Source: Acidimicrobiaceae bacterium
GTDB lineage: Bacteria > Actinomycetota > Acidimicrobiia > Acidimicrobiales > Aldehydirespiratoraceae
Direction of reading: 5' to 3'
Length of the DNA: 64,000 nt
Assembly (NCBI GenBank): GCA_016845585.1
Contig: JAERSO010000129.1
Location: 62,001 to 126,000, forward strand
Shown: piece by piece, positions 17,959-27,402 of the stretch
How positions within the stretch are numbered: position 1 is the first letter of the stretch
Layout of the letters: each line of letters starts with the position of its first letter
The notes under the pieces: generated by a model
What the model was told of the DNA's origin: nothing
The model's database searches: none
The model's input: only the letters and a program-made list of their open reading frames with translations
Made by a program: the position numbers and the translations under genes

Positions 17959-19800
17959 TCAGGCTGCCCAGCCGTGTCGGGTCATGTGGCGGGCCATATA
18001 GGCGGCGACCTCGCAGCCGCAGGTCTCGTGTGAGCAGGCACCGGCGACGCTGCTGATGAGCCCCGGGGCGGCGGGTGCCACGGCCGATGCGGTCGGCGCG
18101 CTCTCGACGCGGCGCTCGATGAGATGGTCGGGCACGGGGAACCAGCGGCCCTGGAAGACCGAGCCGCGGATGCGGATCTCGCCGAGACGGGTCGGGTCCT
18201 TGTCGTACGGGTCCTCGTCCATCACGGTGAGGTTGGCGATCTTGCCGACGGCGATGCTGCCGAGGTCGTGCTCGCGGCGCCAGGAGTAGGCCGAGCCGAT
18301 GGTGACGGCCTTGAGTGCCTCGTGTGTGGAGATGCGCTGCTCTGGCGCGGCGACCTCCCCCTCGTTGGTGAGGCGGCCCGCGCCCCAGCCCGCCATCGAC
18401 ATGGGGTCGGACGGGCACATCGGGAGATCCGAGTGGTAGGAGAGCGGGATACCGGCGCGCACAACCGAGCCTGATCGGCCCATCACCGCCGCTCGCTCGG
18501 GGCCCAGCCCGACCTCGGAGAACTTCTTCGTGAAGCCGATCGGATAGTACGGATTGATCGACACGATGCCGCCGAGCTCGGCGATTCGGGTCACCTGCTC
18601 CTCGGTCGAGTTCATGAAGTGGACGAACACCATCCGGTGATCGTCTCGGGGGTGACGCTTCTGTGCGTCGGTCAGCACGTCGAGGAGCAGATCGACGCCC
18701 ATGTCGCCGTTGACGTGAATGTGGATCTGCCAGCCCGCGTCCCAGTAGACGTCGAACACTCGGCGGAGCTCGTCGGGCTCCATCATCCATTCGCCATGAT
18801 GGCCGGGGTCGGGCTCGCCATCGCGGTCGAAATAGCCGTCGTTCATCTGCATCAACTGCGAGATACCGGCACCGTCGCAGAACAGTTTCACCTGACCGGG
18901 TACGACGTGGACCTTCTCGGTGCCGGTCGCCCTGGTCATCTGGCGTGCACTGTCCGCCAGGATGTCCTCATCGGGAATTCCCTTCACCGATTGGTTGCGC
19001 CCGTCGACCATGAACGTGCTCATGAACGGGACCTCGTCGGCTCCCAGGACCTCCTGGTAGATCTCCCACGGCTCGATGGCCCAGGCGATGCCGGGTTCGT
19101 TGATCCCCGTGACGCCGTTCATGTGGAGGTACTCGATCATCTGGTCGAGACCGGCGCGGTAACGCTCGGCGGTGGCGAAAATCGGCATCAGCACGGGGGC
19201 CAGCAGGGCGAAGGCGCCGTTCTCCCAGAAGTGGCCGGCCTCGTAGTCGAGCTGTTCGCTCATGAAGCCTCGTCCTTCGAAGGATTCCTCGGTGACGCCG
19301 AGCGCCTCGAGCGCAGCGGTGTTCAGGTGCCACTCGTGGCAGGTGCGCTGCCAGATGGCCACCGGCCGGTCACCGCAGAGCTCGTCGATCTCCGAGCGAT
19401 GGAGGTCGCCATGCCACAGCCGGTGGTACCCCCAGGACCACAGCCACTCGCCGGGCGCCAGGCACTCGTGTGCCTCGCCCAGTAGACGCCGATATGCCTC
19501 GCCGTCCGGCGCAGCCTCGAAGGTGCGGGTGGGCATGACCCACCGCTCCGGCGCGATGACCTCAGTGGTCAGGGTGGTGGCCGCAAGCACCGGATGGAGG
19601 TGTTGATCGATGAGCCCGGGCAGCACGACCTTGTCCTGGAACTGACTGTCGATCAGATGGTCGGGCCCGACCCGCGCGATGACGTCGGCAAGTGGGCCGA
19701 CGGCGACGATGCGGCCGTCGCGAACAGCCACGGCCTCGGCTCGGGGAGCCGCGTCCTCCATGGTGATCACGGTGCGGGCGGGGTAGACGGTCGTGGTCAT
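17959..19800 (-). CDS. Amidohydrolase family protein (YtcJ-like)
   Basis: LPGLIDQHLHPV, IHIHVNGDMGVDLLLD, DLPMCPSDPM, GKIANLTVMDEDPY. Confidence 0.88.
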   Translation of the reverse strand: MTTTVYPARTVITMEDAAPRAEAVAVRDGRIVAVGPLADVIARVGPDHLIDSQFQDKVVLPGLIDQHLHPVLAATTLTTEVIAPERWVMPTRTFEAAPDGEAYRRLLGEAHECLAPGEWLWSWGYHRLWHGDLHRSEIDELCGDRPVAIWQRTCHEWHLNTAALEALGVTEESFEGRGFMSEQLDYEAGHFWENGAFALLAPVLMPIFATAERYRAGLDQMIEYLHMNGVTGINEPGIAWAIEPWEIYQEVLGADEVPFMSTFMVDGRNQSVKGIPDEDILADSARQMTRATGTEKVHVVPGQVKLFCDGAGISQLMQMNDGYFDRDGEPDPGHHGEWMMEPDELRRVFDVYWDAGWQIHIHVNGDMGVDLLLDVLTDAQKRHPRDDHRMVFVHFMNSTEEQVTRIAELGGIVSINPYYPIGFTKKFSEVGLGPERAAVMGRSGSVVRAGIPLSYHSDLPMCPSDPMSMAGWGAGRLTNEGEVAAPEQRISTHEALKAVTIGSAYSWRREHDLGSIAVGKIANLTVMDEDPYDKDPTRLGEIRIRGSVFQGRWFPVPDHLIERRVESAPTASAVAPAAPGLISSVAGACSHETCGCEVAAYMARHMTRHGWAA

Positions 19801-19809
19801 CGGCGCAGA

Positions 19810-21498
19810 CTAGGTCCTGTGTTTGAAGCTGTCCCTTCGGAAGCTGTAGAGCGCATCGGGGTCGACGGCCACGTCGACCACGGCGGGTGCATCGCACGCG
19901 AGCGCTGCTTCGATTGCCGGTGCGACGTCGGCGAGCGTGTCGGCCCGGAAGCCCTTGGCGCCGTATAACTCGGCGAGTTTGTCGAAGGGTGGGCTTGACA
20001 CGTCGGCGCCGATGTAGCGGCCGCCGAAGAAGTCGCGCTGGTACGCCTTCTCCGCGCCCCAACAGCGGTTGTTCATGACGATCGTGGTGGTGTTGATCCC
20101 GTTGTCGACTGCGGTCGACAGCTCAGAGGTGGTCATGCCGAAGCCGCCGTCACCCATGAGGCTGATCACCGGTCGCTCCGGCTGGGCGAGCCTGGCGCCG
20201 AGCCCGCAGGCGAACGAGAAGCCGACGAGGCCGAAGTCGAGCGGGGTGAACAGGCTCTTTGGCGAGTGGTACTCGAGGGCATCGGTGGCCTGGAGGCAGA
20301 GCGTGCCGGCGTCCATGGTGACGATGGCGTCGGTGGGAATCACCGATCGCAGCGCCTTGAAGAGGCCGGATGGTTGGGTCGGGTGCGACTCGTCGGCCTG
20401 GGCGTCGCGATCGGCGAGGTAGGCAACGCGTTCGGCCCGGAACGCTGCGGCCCAATCCTCGGCGAGCGCTCGATCATCGGCCTTGCGCACGGCCACCGCG
20501 AGCAACTCGGCGGTCTGCACCGCGTCGGCCCAGATGCCGATCTCGATCGGGAAGAAGCGGCCGATGGCCGTCGGCTCCAGCTCGATGTGGATGATCTTGG
20601 CATCGCGGTTGACGTTGTCGTAGGAGTAGAAGGTCGAGTTGAAGCCGAGCCGGGTGCCGAGGGCGACGATGACGTCGGCCTCCTTCACCATCCGGGAAGC
20701 GACGGGGTTGCCCCGAGGGCCCATCTGGCCGCCATTGAGCGGATGCCCAGCGGGGATGGCGTCGCCGTGGCCGGGCGAGGTGACGATCGGGCAGCCGATG
20801 GCCTCGGCGAGATCTGTGGCCGCGGCATGTCCGGCGGTGTTCTTGATCCCGCCGCCGGCGACGATGACGGGCCGTTTGGCGGCGACCAGGAGGGCCGCAG
20901 CATCGGCGATGGCATCGGCCGACGGTGCGGGCACGCCCTCATTGCGGTGGTTGGCCGGTGCCGTCGATGGCTCGAAGTCCGCCTGGCCGGCGAGCACATC
21001 TCGCGGCAGGTTGAGCTGCACCGGTCCGCACCTCGGTGCGAGCGCGACGCGAAATGCCTCACGCACCAGCTCGGGGATGCGGTCGGTCGAGGGTGCCGTC
21101 GACACCTTCTTCGTCACGGGTGCGAAGAGTGCCTGTTGGTCGACTTCCTGGAACGCGTCGCGATGGATGTGGCCGGACGCGAGAGCGCCGGCGATGGAGA
21201 CGACGGGGGAGTAGGCGGCTTTGGCCTGGGCCAGGCCGGTGACGAGGTTGGTGGCGCCGGGGCCGTTCTGGCCGGCGAGGATGACACCTGCCTGCCCCGA
21301 CGCGCGGGCGAAGCCGTCGGCCATGTGGGTGCCGGTGCGCTCGTCGTGCACGCCGATGTAGCGAATACCTTCGGCGTCGTGGATCGCATCGAACATCTCC
21401 ATGGTGGCCGAGCCGATCAGCCCGAAGATGTGGGAGACCCCCTCGGCCAGAAGCGTGTCGACCGCAGCCTGGCCGCCCGATCGTGAGGTTGGGCTCAT
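19810..21498 (-). CDS. ThDP-dependent enzyme, sulfoacetaldehyde acetyltransferase (Xsc)-like / acetolactate synthase superfamily
   Basis: ThDP motif GDGGFGMTTSELSTAVDN; 'HMADGFARASGQAGV', 'CWGAEKAYQRDFFGGRYIG' and C-terminal 'FRRDSFK' recall Xsc. ATG at 21498. Confidence 0.75.
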   Translation of the reverse strand: MSPTSRSGGQAAVDTLLAEGVSHIFGLIGSATMEMFDAIHDAEGIRYIGVHDERTGTHMADGFARASGQAGVILAGQNGPGATNLVTGLAQAKAAYSPVVSIAGALASGHIHRDAFQEVDQQALFAPVTKKVSTAPSTDRIPELVREAFRVALAPRCGPVQLNLPRDVLAGQADFEPSTAPANHRNEGVPAPSADAIADAAALLVAAKRPVIVAGGGIKNTAGHAAATDLAEAIGCPIVTSPGHGDAIPAGHPLNGGQMGPRGNPVASRMVKEADVIVALGTRLGFNSTFYSYDNVNRDAKIIHIELEPTAIGRFFPIEIGIWADAVQTAELLAVAVRKADDRALAEDWAAAFRAERVAYLADRDAQADESHPTQPSGLFKALRSVIPTDAIVTMDAGTLCLQATDALEYHSPKSLFTPLDFGLVGFSFACGLGARLAQPERPVISLMGDGGFGMTTSELSTAVDNGINTTTIVMNNRCWGAEKAYQRDFFGGRYIGADVSSPPFDKLAELYGAKGFRADTLADVAPAIEAALACDAPAVVDVAVDPDALYSFRRDSFKHRT

Positions 21499-22289
21499 GA
21501 CGTGTGCCTTTCGAGGAAATCCAGGGTCGGGCCGGTGAAGAGTCCGGGCTGCTCGATGAGTCCGAGGTGTTGCAGGCGATCGACGATGACCGTCTCGGCG
21601 CCGGCGATCTCGGCTGCGATCGCGTGTGTCATCGCGGGAGTGCTGCCGGAGTCGTTCTCGCACGTGAGCACGAGGGTGGGGCAGGTGATCGGCGGAGCCG
21701 GGGCGATCAGCTCCCGCACGCCGTGGGCCAGGGCCCAGGTCGCCTGCGCGTAGCCCTCGGGGTCGACGTCGTTGCGCCACTGGCGAACGAGCGTCTCGTG
21801 CTCGGGGTGAACGTCGAGGTGATCGGGGGTGAACCAGCGAACGAGCGCCGCATCCATCGTGGACATCGCCCCCTGCTCGCGAACGGTCGCGGCGCGAGCC
21901 TCGACGGCGGCCTGACCCTCCTCGCCGCGATCGTGTGGCGAGTTCAGGATGACGAGGCTCGCGACACGGTCGGGATGATCGAGGACCAGCCGCCGGTTGA
22001 TCATTCCTCCGATCGAGAATCCGACGATCGCGGCGCGGGCGATGTCGAGCTCGTCGAGGATCTCAACGATCTGGTCGGCGTAGAGGGCGAGGTCGGCCAC
22101 GCGTGGCGGTGGGGCGCTCTCGCCATGGCCGTAGAGGTCATAGGTGATGACCCGGTGGTCTGCGAACGCCGGCAGGTGGTCGTTCCACAGGGCGCGGCAG
22201 AGCCCGAGCCCGTGGATGAGGACGACCGGGACGCCGGCATCGGGCCCGTGAACCTCGTAGGCCGTCCCGGGCGGCGTGCGCTCAGACAC
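21495..22289 (-). CDS. Alpha/beta hydrolase
   Basis: VLIHGLGLCRALW; nucleophile elbow GFSIGG; C-terminal HLGLIEQP. Confidence 0.85.
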   Translation of the reverse strand: MSERTPPGTAYEVHGPDAGVPVVLIHGLGLCRALWNDHLPAFADHRVITYDLYGHGESAPPPRVADLALYADQIVEILDELDIARAAIVGFSIGGMINRRLVLDHPDRVASLVILNSPHDRGEEGQAAVEARAATVREQGAMSTMDAALVRWFTPDHLDVHPEHETLVRQWRNDVDPEGYAQATWALAHGVRELIAPAPPITCPTLVLTCENDSGSTPAMTHAIAAEIAGAETVIVDRLQHLGLIEQPGLFTGPTLDFLERHTS

Positions 22290-22878
22290 CGGCCGGATTG
22301 TCGACGTCGCCGCCCATTTCTTCGAGATCCTGGTAGCGGTTCCCGATGCGATGGTGGGGGTGGCCCCCGATGGACGCGCCCAGAGCGATGATCACCTCGT
22401 CGTCGGCCGGTGCGTCCTGCACCGACAGATGGATGGTCTGGTAGTGCGATCGCTGACCCACGTCGTCCTTGTGCATGAGCGGGATCATCATCGACGTACC
22501 CGCCGCGCCACGGGTGTTGGCGAACGCGAGGTAGCTCTTGGCGTTGACCGCGTTGCGATACTGGTTTCCGAAGAAGAGGGTGTGGGTGAGGGCCTGTGCG
22601 TGCTCGATCTCGCCTCCCATGCCGACGACCGACGCCTTGCCGTAGCCCTCGAGGCGGTCGCCGGTGACCCCGAGGATCATCTGGGTCAGCAGAGCGCCGA
22701 GCTCGGGCCCGTGGTCACGAATCGCCGGACGCAGGTCTTCGACCCATCCCTGGCCGAACCAGGGATTGCGAATGATGGCGAGCGCGGCGACGAGTTCGGT
22801 CGGTTCGTCGACGGGCTCGCCGCCCTCTTCATGGGTCACCTGGTGATGGATCAAGGTGCGACGGATCTGGGGTGGCAT
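22282..22878 (-). CDS. Amino acid synthesis (AA_synth/DUF1185-like) family protein
   Basis: RNPWFGQGWVEDLRP, GKASVVGMGGEIEHAQALTHTLFFGNQYRNAVNAKSYL, GHPHHRIGNRYQDL recall this family. Confidence 0.7.
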   Translation of the reverse strand: MPPQIRRTLIHHQVTHEEGGEPVDEPTELVAALAIIRNPWFGQGWVEDLRPAIRDHGPELGALLTQMILGVTGDRLEGYGKASVVGMGGEIEHAQALTHTLFFGNQYRNAVNAKSYLAFANTRGAAGTSMMIPLMHKDDVGQRSHYQTIHLSVQDAPADDEVIIALGASIGGHPHHRIGNRYQDLEEMGGDVDNPAGV

Positions 22879-23912
22879 CAGGTGAACTCCGGAAGGACTC
22901 GATCGATGAAGGTCTGCAGTGAGCGTTTCTGCACGTCCATGTCGAGACCCATCGAGGCGTAGTAGATGAACGCATCGATGCCGACGTCGGCGTACCGGTG
23001 CAGTTTGGCAGTCACCTGCTCCGGTGTGCCGAACATGAGGTTCTCTTCCAACATGTCGGGGTCGACCCGGAAGTTGCCATCGAGTTCCTCGAGCGGGATC
23101 AGCTCAGGGAAACCGTCGATCACGTCGCCGGTCTGGGTCATGAGGTTGCCGAACATGCCGAGGACGTGGCGAACCGCGGAGATGCTCGCGGCACGATCGG
23201 CGTCGTTCTCATAGACCGCCGTGTGGCGCATCAGCGCCCATTGGCCGTTGAAGACACCACCGTTGGCCGCGATGGCCGCATCGAGGCGCCCGCGGTACTC
23301 CTCGACCTCGGAGAAGGGATGGGTGAGCGGCCAGCTCATGATGTTGCAGTCGTTGGCGACCGCGTAGTCGAACGTCACCGGGGCGCGAGCGGCGACCCAG
23401 AACGGCACCTCGTCCTGTAGCGGCTTGGGACACGAGGTGGCCTTCGGGAACTGCCAGTACTCGCCGTCGTGGGTGACGTCGCCCTTCCACAGCGCGCGGA
23501 TGAGGGGGAGCGCTTCCTGCATGTACTTGTAGCTGTCGGGCTGGGCGAGGCCCGGGTACATCCGGTCGAACTCGCGTTGGTAGGCCCCGGACCCGAGTCC
23601 GAACTCGAGCCGGCCGTCCGAGAGGAGGTCCGCCATTGCCGCCTCGCCGGCCAGACCGATGGGATGCCAGTACGCCGTGTTGACGACGCCTGAGCCGAGG
23701 CGGATGCTGTCGGTGTGCTCGGCCCACCAGGCGATGATCTGGAACGGGTTCGGCATGATCGTCATCTCGAGGGCGTGGTGCTCGGCGGCCCAGGCGATCT
23801 CGAAGCCGGCGGCGTCGGCCATCTTCACCATCTCGAGCGTGTGGTCGCGAACTCCCCGCATGTCGGTGTCGGGCGTGATTCGTTCGAGATTGATGGCCAG
23901 CTGGAAGCGCAT
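22878..23912 (-). CDS. LLM-class flavin-dependent oxidoreductase
   Basis: AWAAEHHALEMTIMPNPF, RLGSGVVNTAYWHPIGLAGEAAMADLLSDGRLEFGLGSGAYQREF. Confidence 0.88.
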   Translation of the reverse strand: MRFQLAINLERITPDTDMRGVRDHTLEMVKMADAAGFEIAWAAEHHALEMTIMPNPFQIIAWWAEHTDSIRLGSGVVNTAYWHPIGLAGEAAMADLLSDGRLEFGLGSGAYQREFDRMYPGLAQPDSYKYMQEALPLIRALWKGDVTHDGEYWQFPKATSCPKPLQDEVPFWVAARAPVTFDYAVANDCNIMSWPLTHPFSEVEEYRGRLDAAIAANGGVFNGQWALMRHTAVYENDADRAASISAVRHVLGMFGNLMTQTGDVIDGFPELIPLEELDGNFRVDPDMLEENLMFGTPEQVTAKLHRYADVGIDAFIYYASMGLDMDVQKRSLQTFIDRVLPEFT

Positions 23913-23930
23913 GGGCGACGATGGTAGGGC

Positions 23931-23967
23931 TGTCATGCCCCTTGCGCCAGCGATGACAACATGTCAT
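23931..23967. promoter_or_regulatory. Candidate LysR-type operator (three TGTCAT/ATGACA half sites)
   Basis: TGTCAT at 23931-23936 plus dyad ATGACA-ACA-TGTCAT at 23953-23967 between divergent LLM and LysR genes. Confidence 0.6.
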
Positions 23968-23983
23968 GCTTCTCTCCGTGGGG

Positions 23984-24877
23984 ATGACAGCCGACGCACC
24001 CGTCAAACTCGATGTCGAATCGCTGCGCGTCTTTCGTGAGGTCGTGGCCTCCGACGGTTTCACCGCGGCCGGCGACCGCCTCGGCATGACCCAGTCAGCG
24101 GTCTCCCACAAGATCCGTCGCCTCGAGGAACGCCTGGGCATGGAACTCATGCGCCGAGAGGGCCAAACGGTCACCCTCACCGCCGATGGTCGTGATCTCC
24201 TCGCCCATGCCGACGAGATCGTCGATGCCCACGACAAGGCGGTCGACTACTTCCAGCGCAGCGATCTCGCGGGCACGGTGCGGCTGGGCTGCAACGAGGA
24301 GGTGGCGGCCACCCAGCTCGCCGACGTGGCCAGCCGCTTTCGGCGCACCCATCCCGACGTCGCGCTTGAGATCCGCGTCCAGGACTCCGCCTACGTGGCC
24401 GATTGGCTCGACACCGGAGAGATCGATGTGGCGCTGCTGCAGGTACTCGACATCGGGGAGGCCGTTCGCCAGACCGACGATGTCTGGCGTCGTGACGAAC
24501 TCCAGGTCGTCCAGGGTGAGGCCGCCGACTTCGACGACGCCGCCGTCCTGCCCCTCATCTCCTTCGGCCCCCGCTGCCTGTACGAACCATGGCTGACCAC
24601 CGAACTCGACGACGCCGTCCGTCCCCATCGGCACGCGATGGAGTGCCCGAGCATCCAGGGTGTGCAGGCCGCGGTCGAGGCCGGGCTCGGGGTCGCCGTG
24701 CTCAACACCCCCAACCTCACCGACGACATGCGGCCGTGGAACGGCATGGGTCGGCTGCGGCTGCCCACCGTGGCGTTCGTGCTGCGTACCGCCACCGAAC
24801 CCGGCGCCGATGAACTGGTCGACGCCCTTCGTCATCACCTGTCCGAAGCGCTCAGTTCCCAGGGAGTCCGTCCATGA
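23984..24877 (+). CDS. LysR-family transcriptional regulator
   Basis: N-terminal HTH 'FREVVASDGFTAAGDRLGMTQSAVSHKIRRLEERLGMELMRREG'. Start 23984 preferred over 23966 because the candidate operator overlaps the latter. Confidence 0.88.
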   Translation: MTADAPVKLDVESLRVFREVVASDGFTAAGDRLGMTQSAVSHKIRRLEERLGMELMRREGQTVTLTADGRDLLAHADEIVDAHDKAVDYFQRSDLAGTVRLGCNEEVAATQLADVASRFRRTHPDVALEIRVQDSAYVADWLDTGEIDVALLQVLDIGEAVRQTDDVWRRDELQVVQGEAADFDDAAVLPLISFGPRCLYEPWLTTELDDAVRPHRHAMECPSIQGVQAAVEAGLGVAVLNTPNLTDDMRPWNGMGRLRLPTVAFVLRTATEPGADELVDALRHHLSEALSSQGVRP

Positions 24878-26412
24878 CCGAGACAGCCACCCGCCGGCGC
24901 GGGCGCGGCGCGCGCCGTGATGCCCGCACGGCGTACACCCAACGGTTCCTCCCCGAGATGGATCGTGGCATCCCGTACCTCGACATGCTGGTGCCCGAGC
25001 AGGTCGAGATCGTGCACGAGCACACGATGAAGCTGCTCGAGACCACCGGCATCGAGTTCCGTGACGACGAGTCGATCGCCATGTGGCGCGCCGCCGGTGG
25101 AGACCAGGTGACGATCGACGGGTACCGCGTTCGTATCGACCGTGGACTCCTGATGGAGCTGGTGGGGAAGGCGCCCAGCGAATACACGATGATCGGCCGC
25201 GATCCGGAGCGGACCGTCACCCTCGGCGGCCGCAAGTCGATCTTCACCCCGGCCTACGGGGCGCCGTTCGTGCTCGACCTCGAGGGCAACCGTCGCAGCG
25301 CGCTGCTCGGCGACTTCGACAACTTCGCCAAGATCGCGTACATGACGCCGGCCATGCAGATGACCGGCGGTGTGTTGTGCGAGCCGATGGACGTGCCCGT
25401 TCCGCATCGTCATCTCCGCATGACCTACAGCTTGATGAAGCACTCGACGAAACCCTTCATGGGATCGGTGACGTCGCGGGAGCGGGCCGAGGACTGCTTG
25501 GCGATGACGAAGATCCTGTTCGGCGACGAGTTCGTCGGCCAGAACACCGTCATGACCAGCCTGGCCAACGGCAACTCGCCGCTGGTGTGGGACTCCACCA
25601 TGCTCGACGCGGTGAAGGTGTACAGCGGAGCCAACCAGGCGATGTTGTTCAGCCCATTTGTGCTCGGCGGTGCCTCGACACCCGCCTCGGTGATCGGCTC
25701 GGTGGTGCAGATCAATGCCGAGGCGCTCGCCGGTGTCGCCTTCTCACAGATCGTGCGAGCCGGCGCCCCCGCCGTCTACGGGCAGTGGCTGGCCACCGTG
25801 TCGATGAAGACCGGCGCCCCGATGGCCGGCACCCCCGAGATCGACCAGATGAACCTGCTCGTCGGCCAACTCGCTCGTCACTACGACCTGCCGTGGCGCT
25901 GCTCGGGCATGTGCTCGGCGTCGAAGCAGGTCGACGCTCAGGCCGGCTACGAGGCGGCGCGCAACATGTACGGCGTCGTGCTCGCGGGCGCCAACTTCGT
26001 GCTCTCCACCACCGGCTACCTCGAATCGGCGCTGTGTCAGAGCTACGGCAAGGCCGCCCTCGATGGCGAACAGGCCGAGATGTTCCGCGTCTTCGCCGAG
26101 GGCATCAAGTTCGACGAGCTCGATGCATCGCTCGAGGCGATGGGTGAGGTCGAACCCGGCGGGCATTTCCTCGGCACCTCGCACACCCTCGAAAACTTCC
26201 AGTCCGCCTTCTCGATGCCCGAGCTGATGGACAGCGACGGGTTCGAGCAGTGGATGGCGGCGGGCGGCGATGATGCCAATTCCCGCGGCCTGGCCAAGGC
26301 CAAGAAGCTCCTCGCCGACTATGAGGAGCCCACCCTTGCTGATGACATCGATGCGGCGTTGTGCGAGTTTGTCGAACGCCGCATCACCGAGATCCCGGAG
26401 ACACTCGAATGA
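24874..26412 (+). CDS. Trimethylamine methyltransferase (MttB) superfamily protein, non-pyrrolysine
   Basis: 512 aa uninterrupted; 'LLETTGIEFRDDESIAMWRAAG', 'QINAEALAGVAFSQIVRAGAPAVYG', 'DAQAGYEAARNMYGVVLAGANFV'; no in-frame TAG. Confidence 0.88.
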   Translation: MTETATRRRGRGARRDARTAYTQRFLPEMDRGIPYLDMLVPEQVEIVHEHTMKLLETTGIEFRDDESIAMWRAAGGDQVTIDGYRVRIDRGLLMELVGKAPSEYTMIGRDPERTVTLGGRKSIFTPAYGAPFVLDLEGNRRSALLGDFDNFAKIAYMTPAMQMTGGVLCEPMDVPVPHRHLRMTYSLMKHSTKPFMGSVTSRERAEDCLAMTKILFGDEFVGQNTVMTSLANGNSPLVWDSTMLDAVKVYSGANQAMLFSPFVLGGASTPASVIGSVVQINAEALAGVAFSQIVRAGAPAVYGQWLATVSMKTGAPMAGTPEIDQMNLLVGQLARHYDLPWRCSGMCSASKQVDAQAGYEAARNMYGVVLAGANFVLSTTGYLESALCQSYGKAALDGEQAEMFRVFAEGIKFDELDASLEAMGEVEPGGHFLGTSHTLENFQSAFSMPELMDSDGFEQWMAAGGDDANSRGLAKAKKLLADYEEPTLADDIDAALCEFVERRITEIPETLE

Positions 26413-27398
26413 GTCCCTTGCTGCACGGCGTCTGCGCCGCCATGAGTTCACCCTTCGACGACACCGGCGAGCGGTTGGACGATGGCCGGCTGCGCGACCA
26501 CATCGAGAGTCTGATCGACGCCGGTGTGCACGGGCTCGTGCTCTGCGCCGGCACCGGCGAGTTCGCGTTCTTGTCCGACGAGGAGCGTGACCGAATGATC
26601 GGCCTCGGCTGCGAGATCGTCGATGGTCGTGTGCCCGTCATCGCGCAGACTTCGGCCATCACCACCACCGACGCGATCGAGCGCACCCGCAAGGCCGCCG
26701 ACATGGGGGCCTCGGCCGCCATGGTGCTGCCGCCGTACTTCGAGGGACCGTTCGAGCGGGGTGTGATGTTCCACTACGAGAAGCTCGCCCAGGCCATCGA
26801 CATTCCGATCGTGCTCTACAACATCCCCGCGGCCAGCGGTGTCGACATCAACCCCGACATGTACCGCCAGCTCCTCGCCATGGAGAACATCGACTACATC
26901 AAGGAGTCGACGGGCGACCTGATCCGGCTCCAGAAGGTCGTCGGCATCGGTGGCCATGTGCTGGCGGGTGCCGACCCGTTGGCGCCCTACGCAGCCATGG
27001 CCGGTGCGGCCGGTTGGATCTGGGGCGCCGCCAACGTGATGCCCCACGAGTGCGTGATGCTGTGGGACCTCGTCCAGAAGGGCGACCATCAAGGGGCGCT
27101 CGACCTGTGGGCCAAGATGCTGCCGGCCAACATGTTCTTCTGGGAGAACAATGTCGACGCCGAGTACAACTCGTGTGTCAAGACCGCCACCAACATGGTG
27201 GGCCGTCCGGTCGGGCCGTGTCGGCGACCCGTCATGCCCATGACGCGGCAGGGCCGACTCGCCCTCCAAACCGCGCTGTCGACGCTTCCGGTCAATGGCA
27301 CCAACCGCGACACGCTCGTGTTCCGCGAGTGGGACGACGAGAAGGACTGGCTCGTTCAGATGACACACACTTCCGGCGTGAGCCGAACGAAGGGATAA
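26409..27398 (+). CDS. Dihydrodipicolinate synthase/N-acetylneuraminate lyase family protein
   Basis: LCAGTGEFAFLSDEER, VLYNIPAASGVDI, YIKESTGD with Schiff-base Lys context. Confidence 0.88.
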   Translation: MSPLLHGVCAAMSSPFDDTGERLDDGRLRDHIESLIDAGVHGLVLCAGTGEFAFLSDEERDRMIGLGCEIVDGRVPVIAQTSAITTTDAIERTRKAADMGASAAMVLPPYFEGPFERGVMFHYEKLAQAIDIPIVLYNIPAASGVDINPDMYRQLLAMENIDYIKESTGDLIRLQKVVGIGGHVLAGADPLAPYAAMAGAAGWIWGAANVMPHECVMLWDLVQKGDHQGALDLWAKMLPANMFFWENNVDAEYNSCVKTATNMVGRPVGPCRRPVMPMTRQGRLALQTALSTLPVNGTNRDTLVFREWDDEKDWLVQMTHTSGVSRTKG

Positions 27399-27402
27399 GG
27401 GA

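Noticed and set aside
24874-26412. Possible pyrrolysine-encoding MttB
   Set aside because: No in-frame TAG; the same holds for the homologue at 48841-50373. Both belong to the non-Pyl part of the superfamily.
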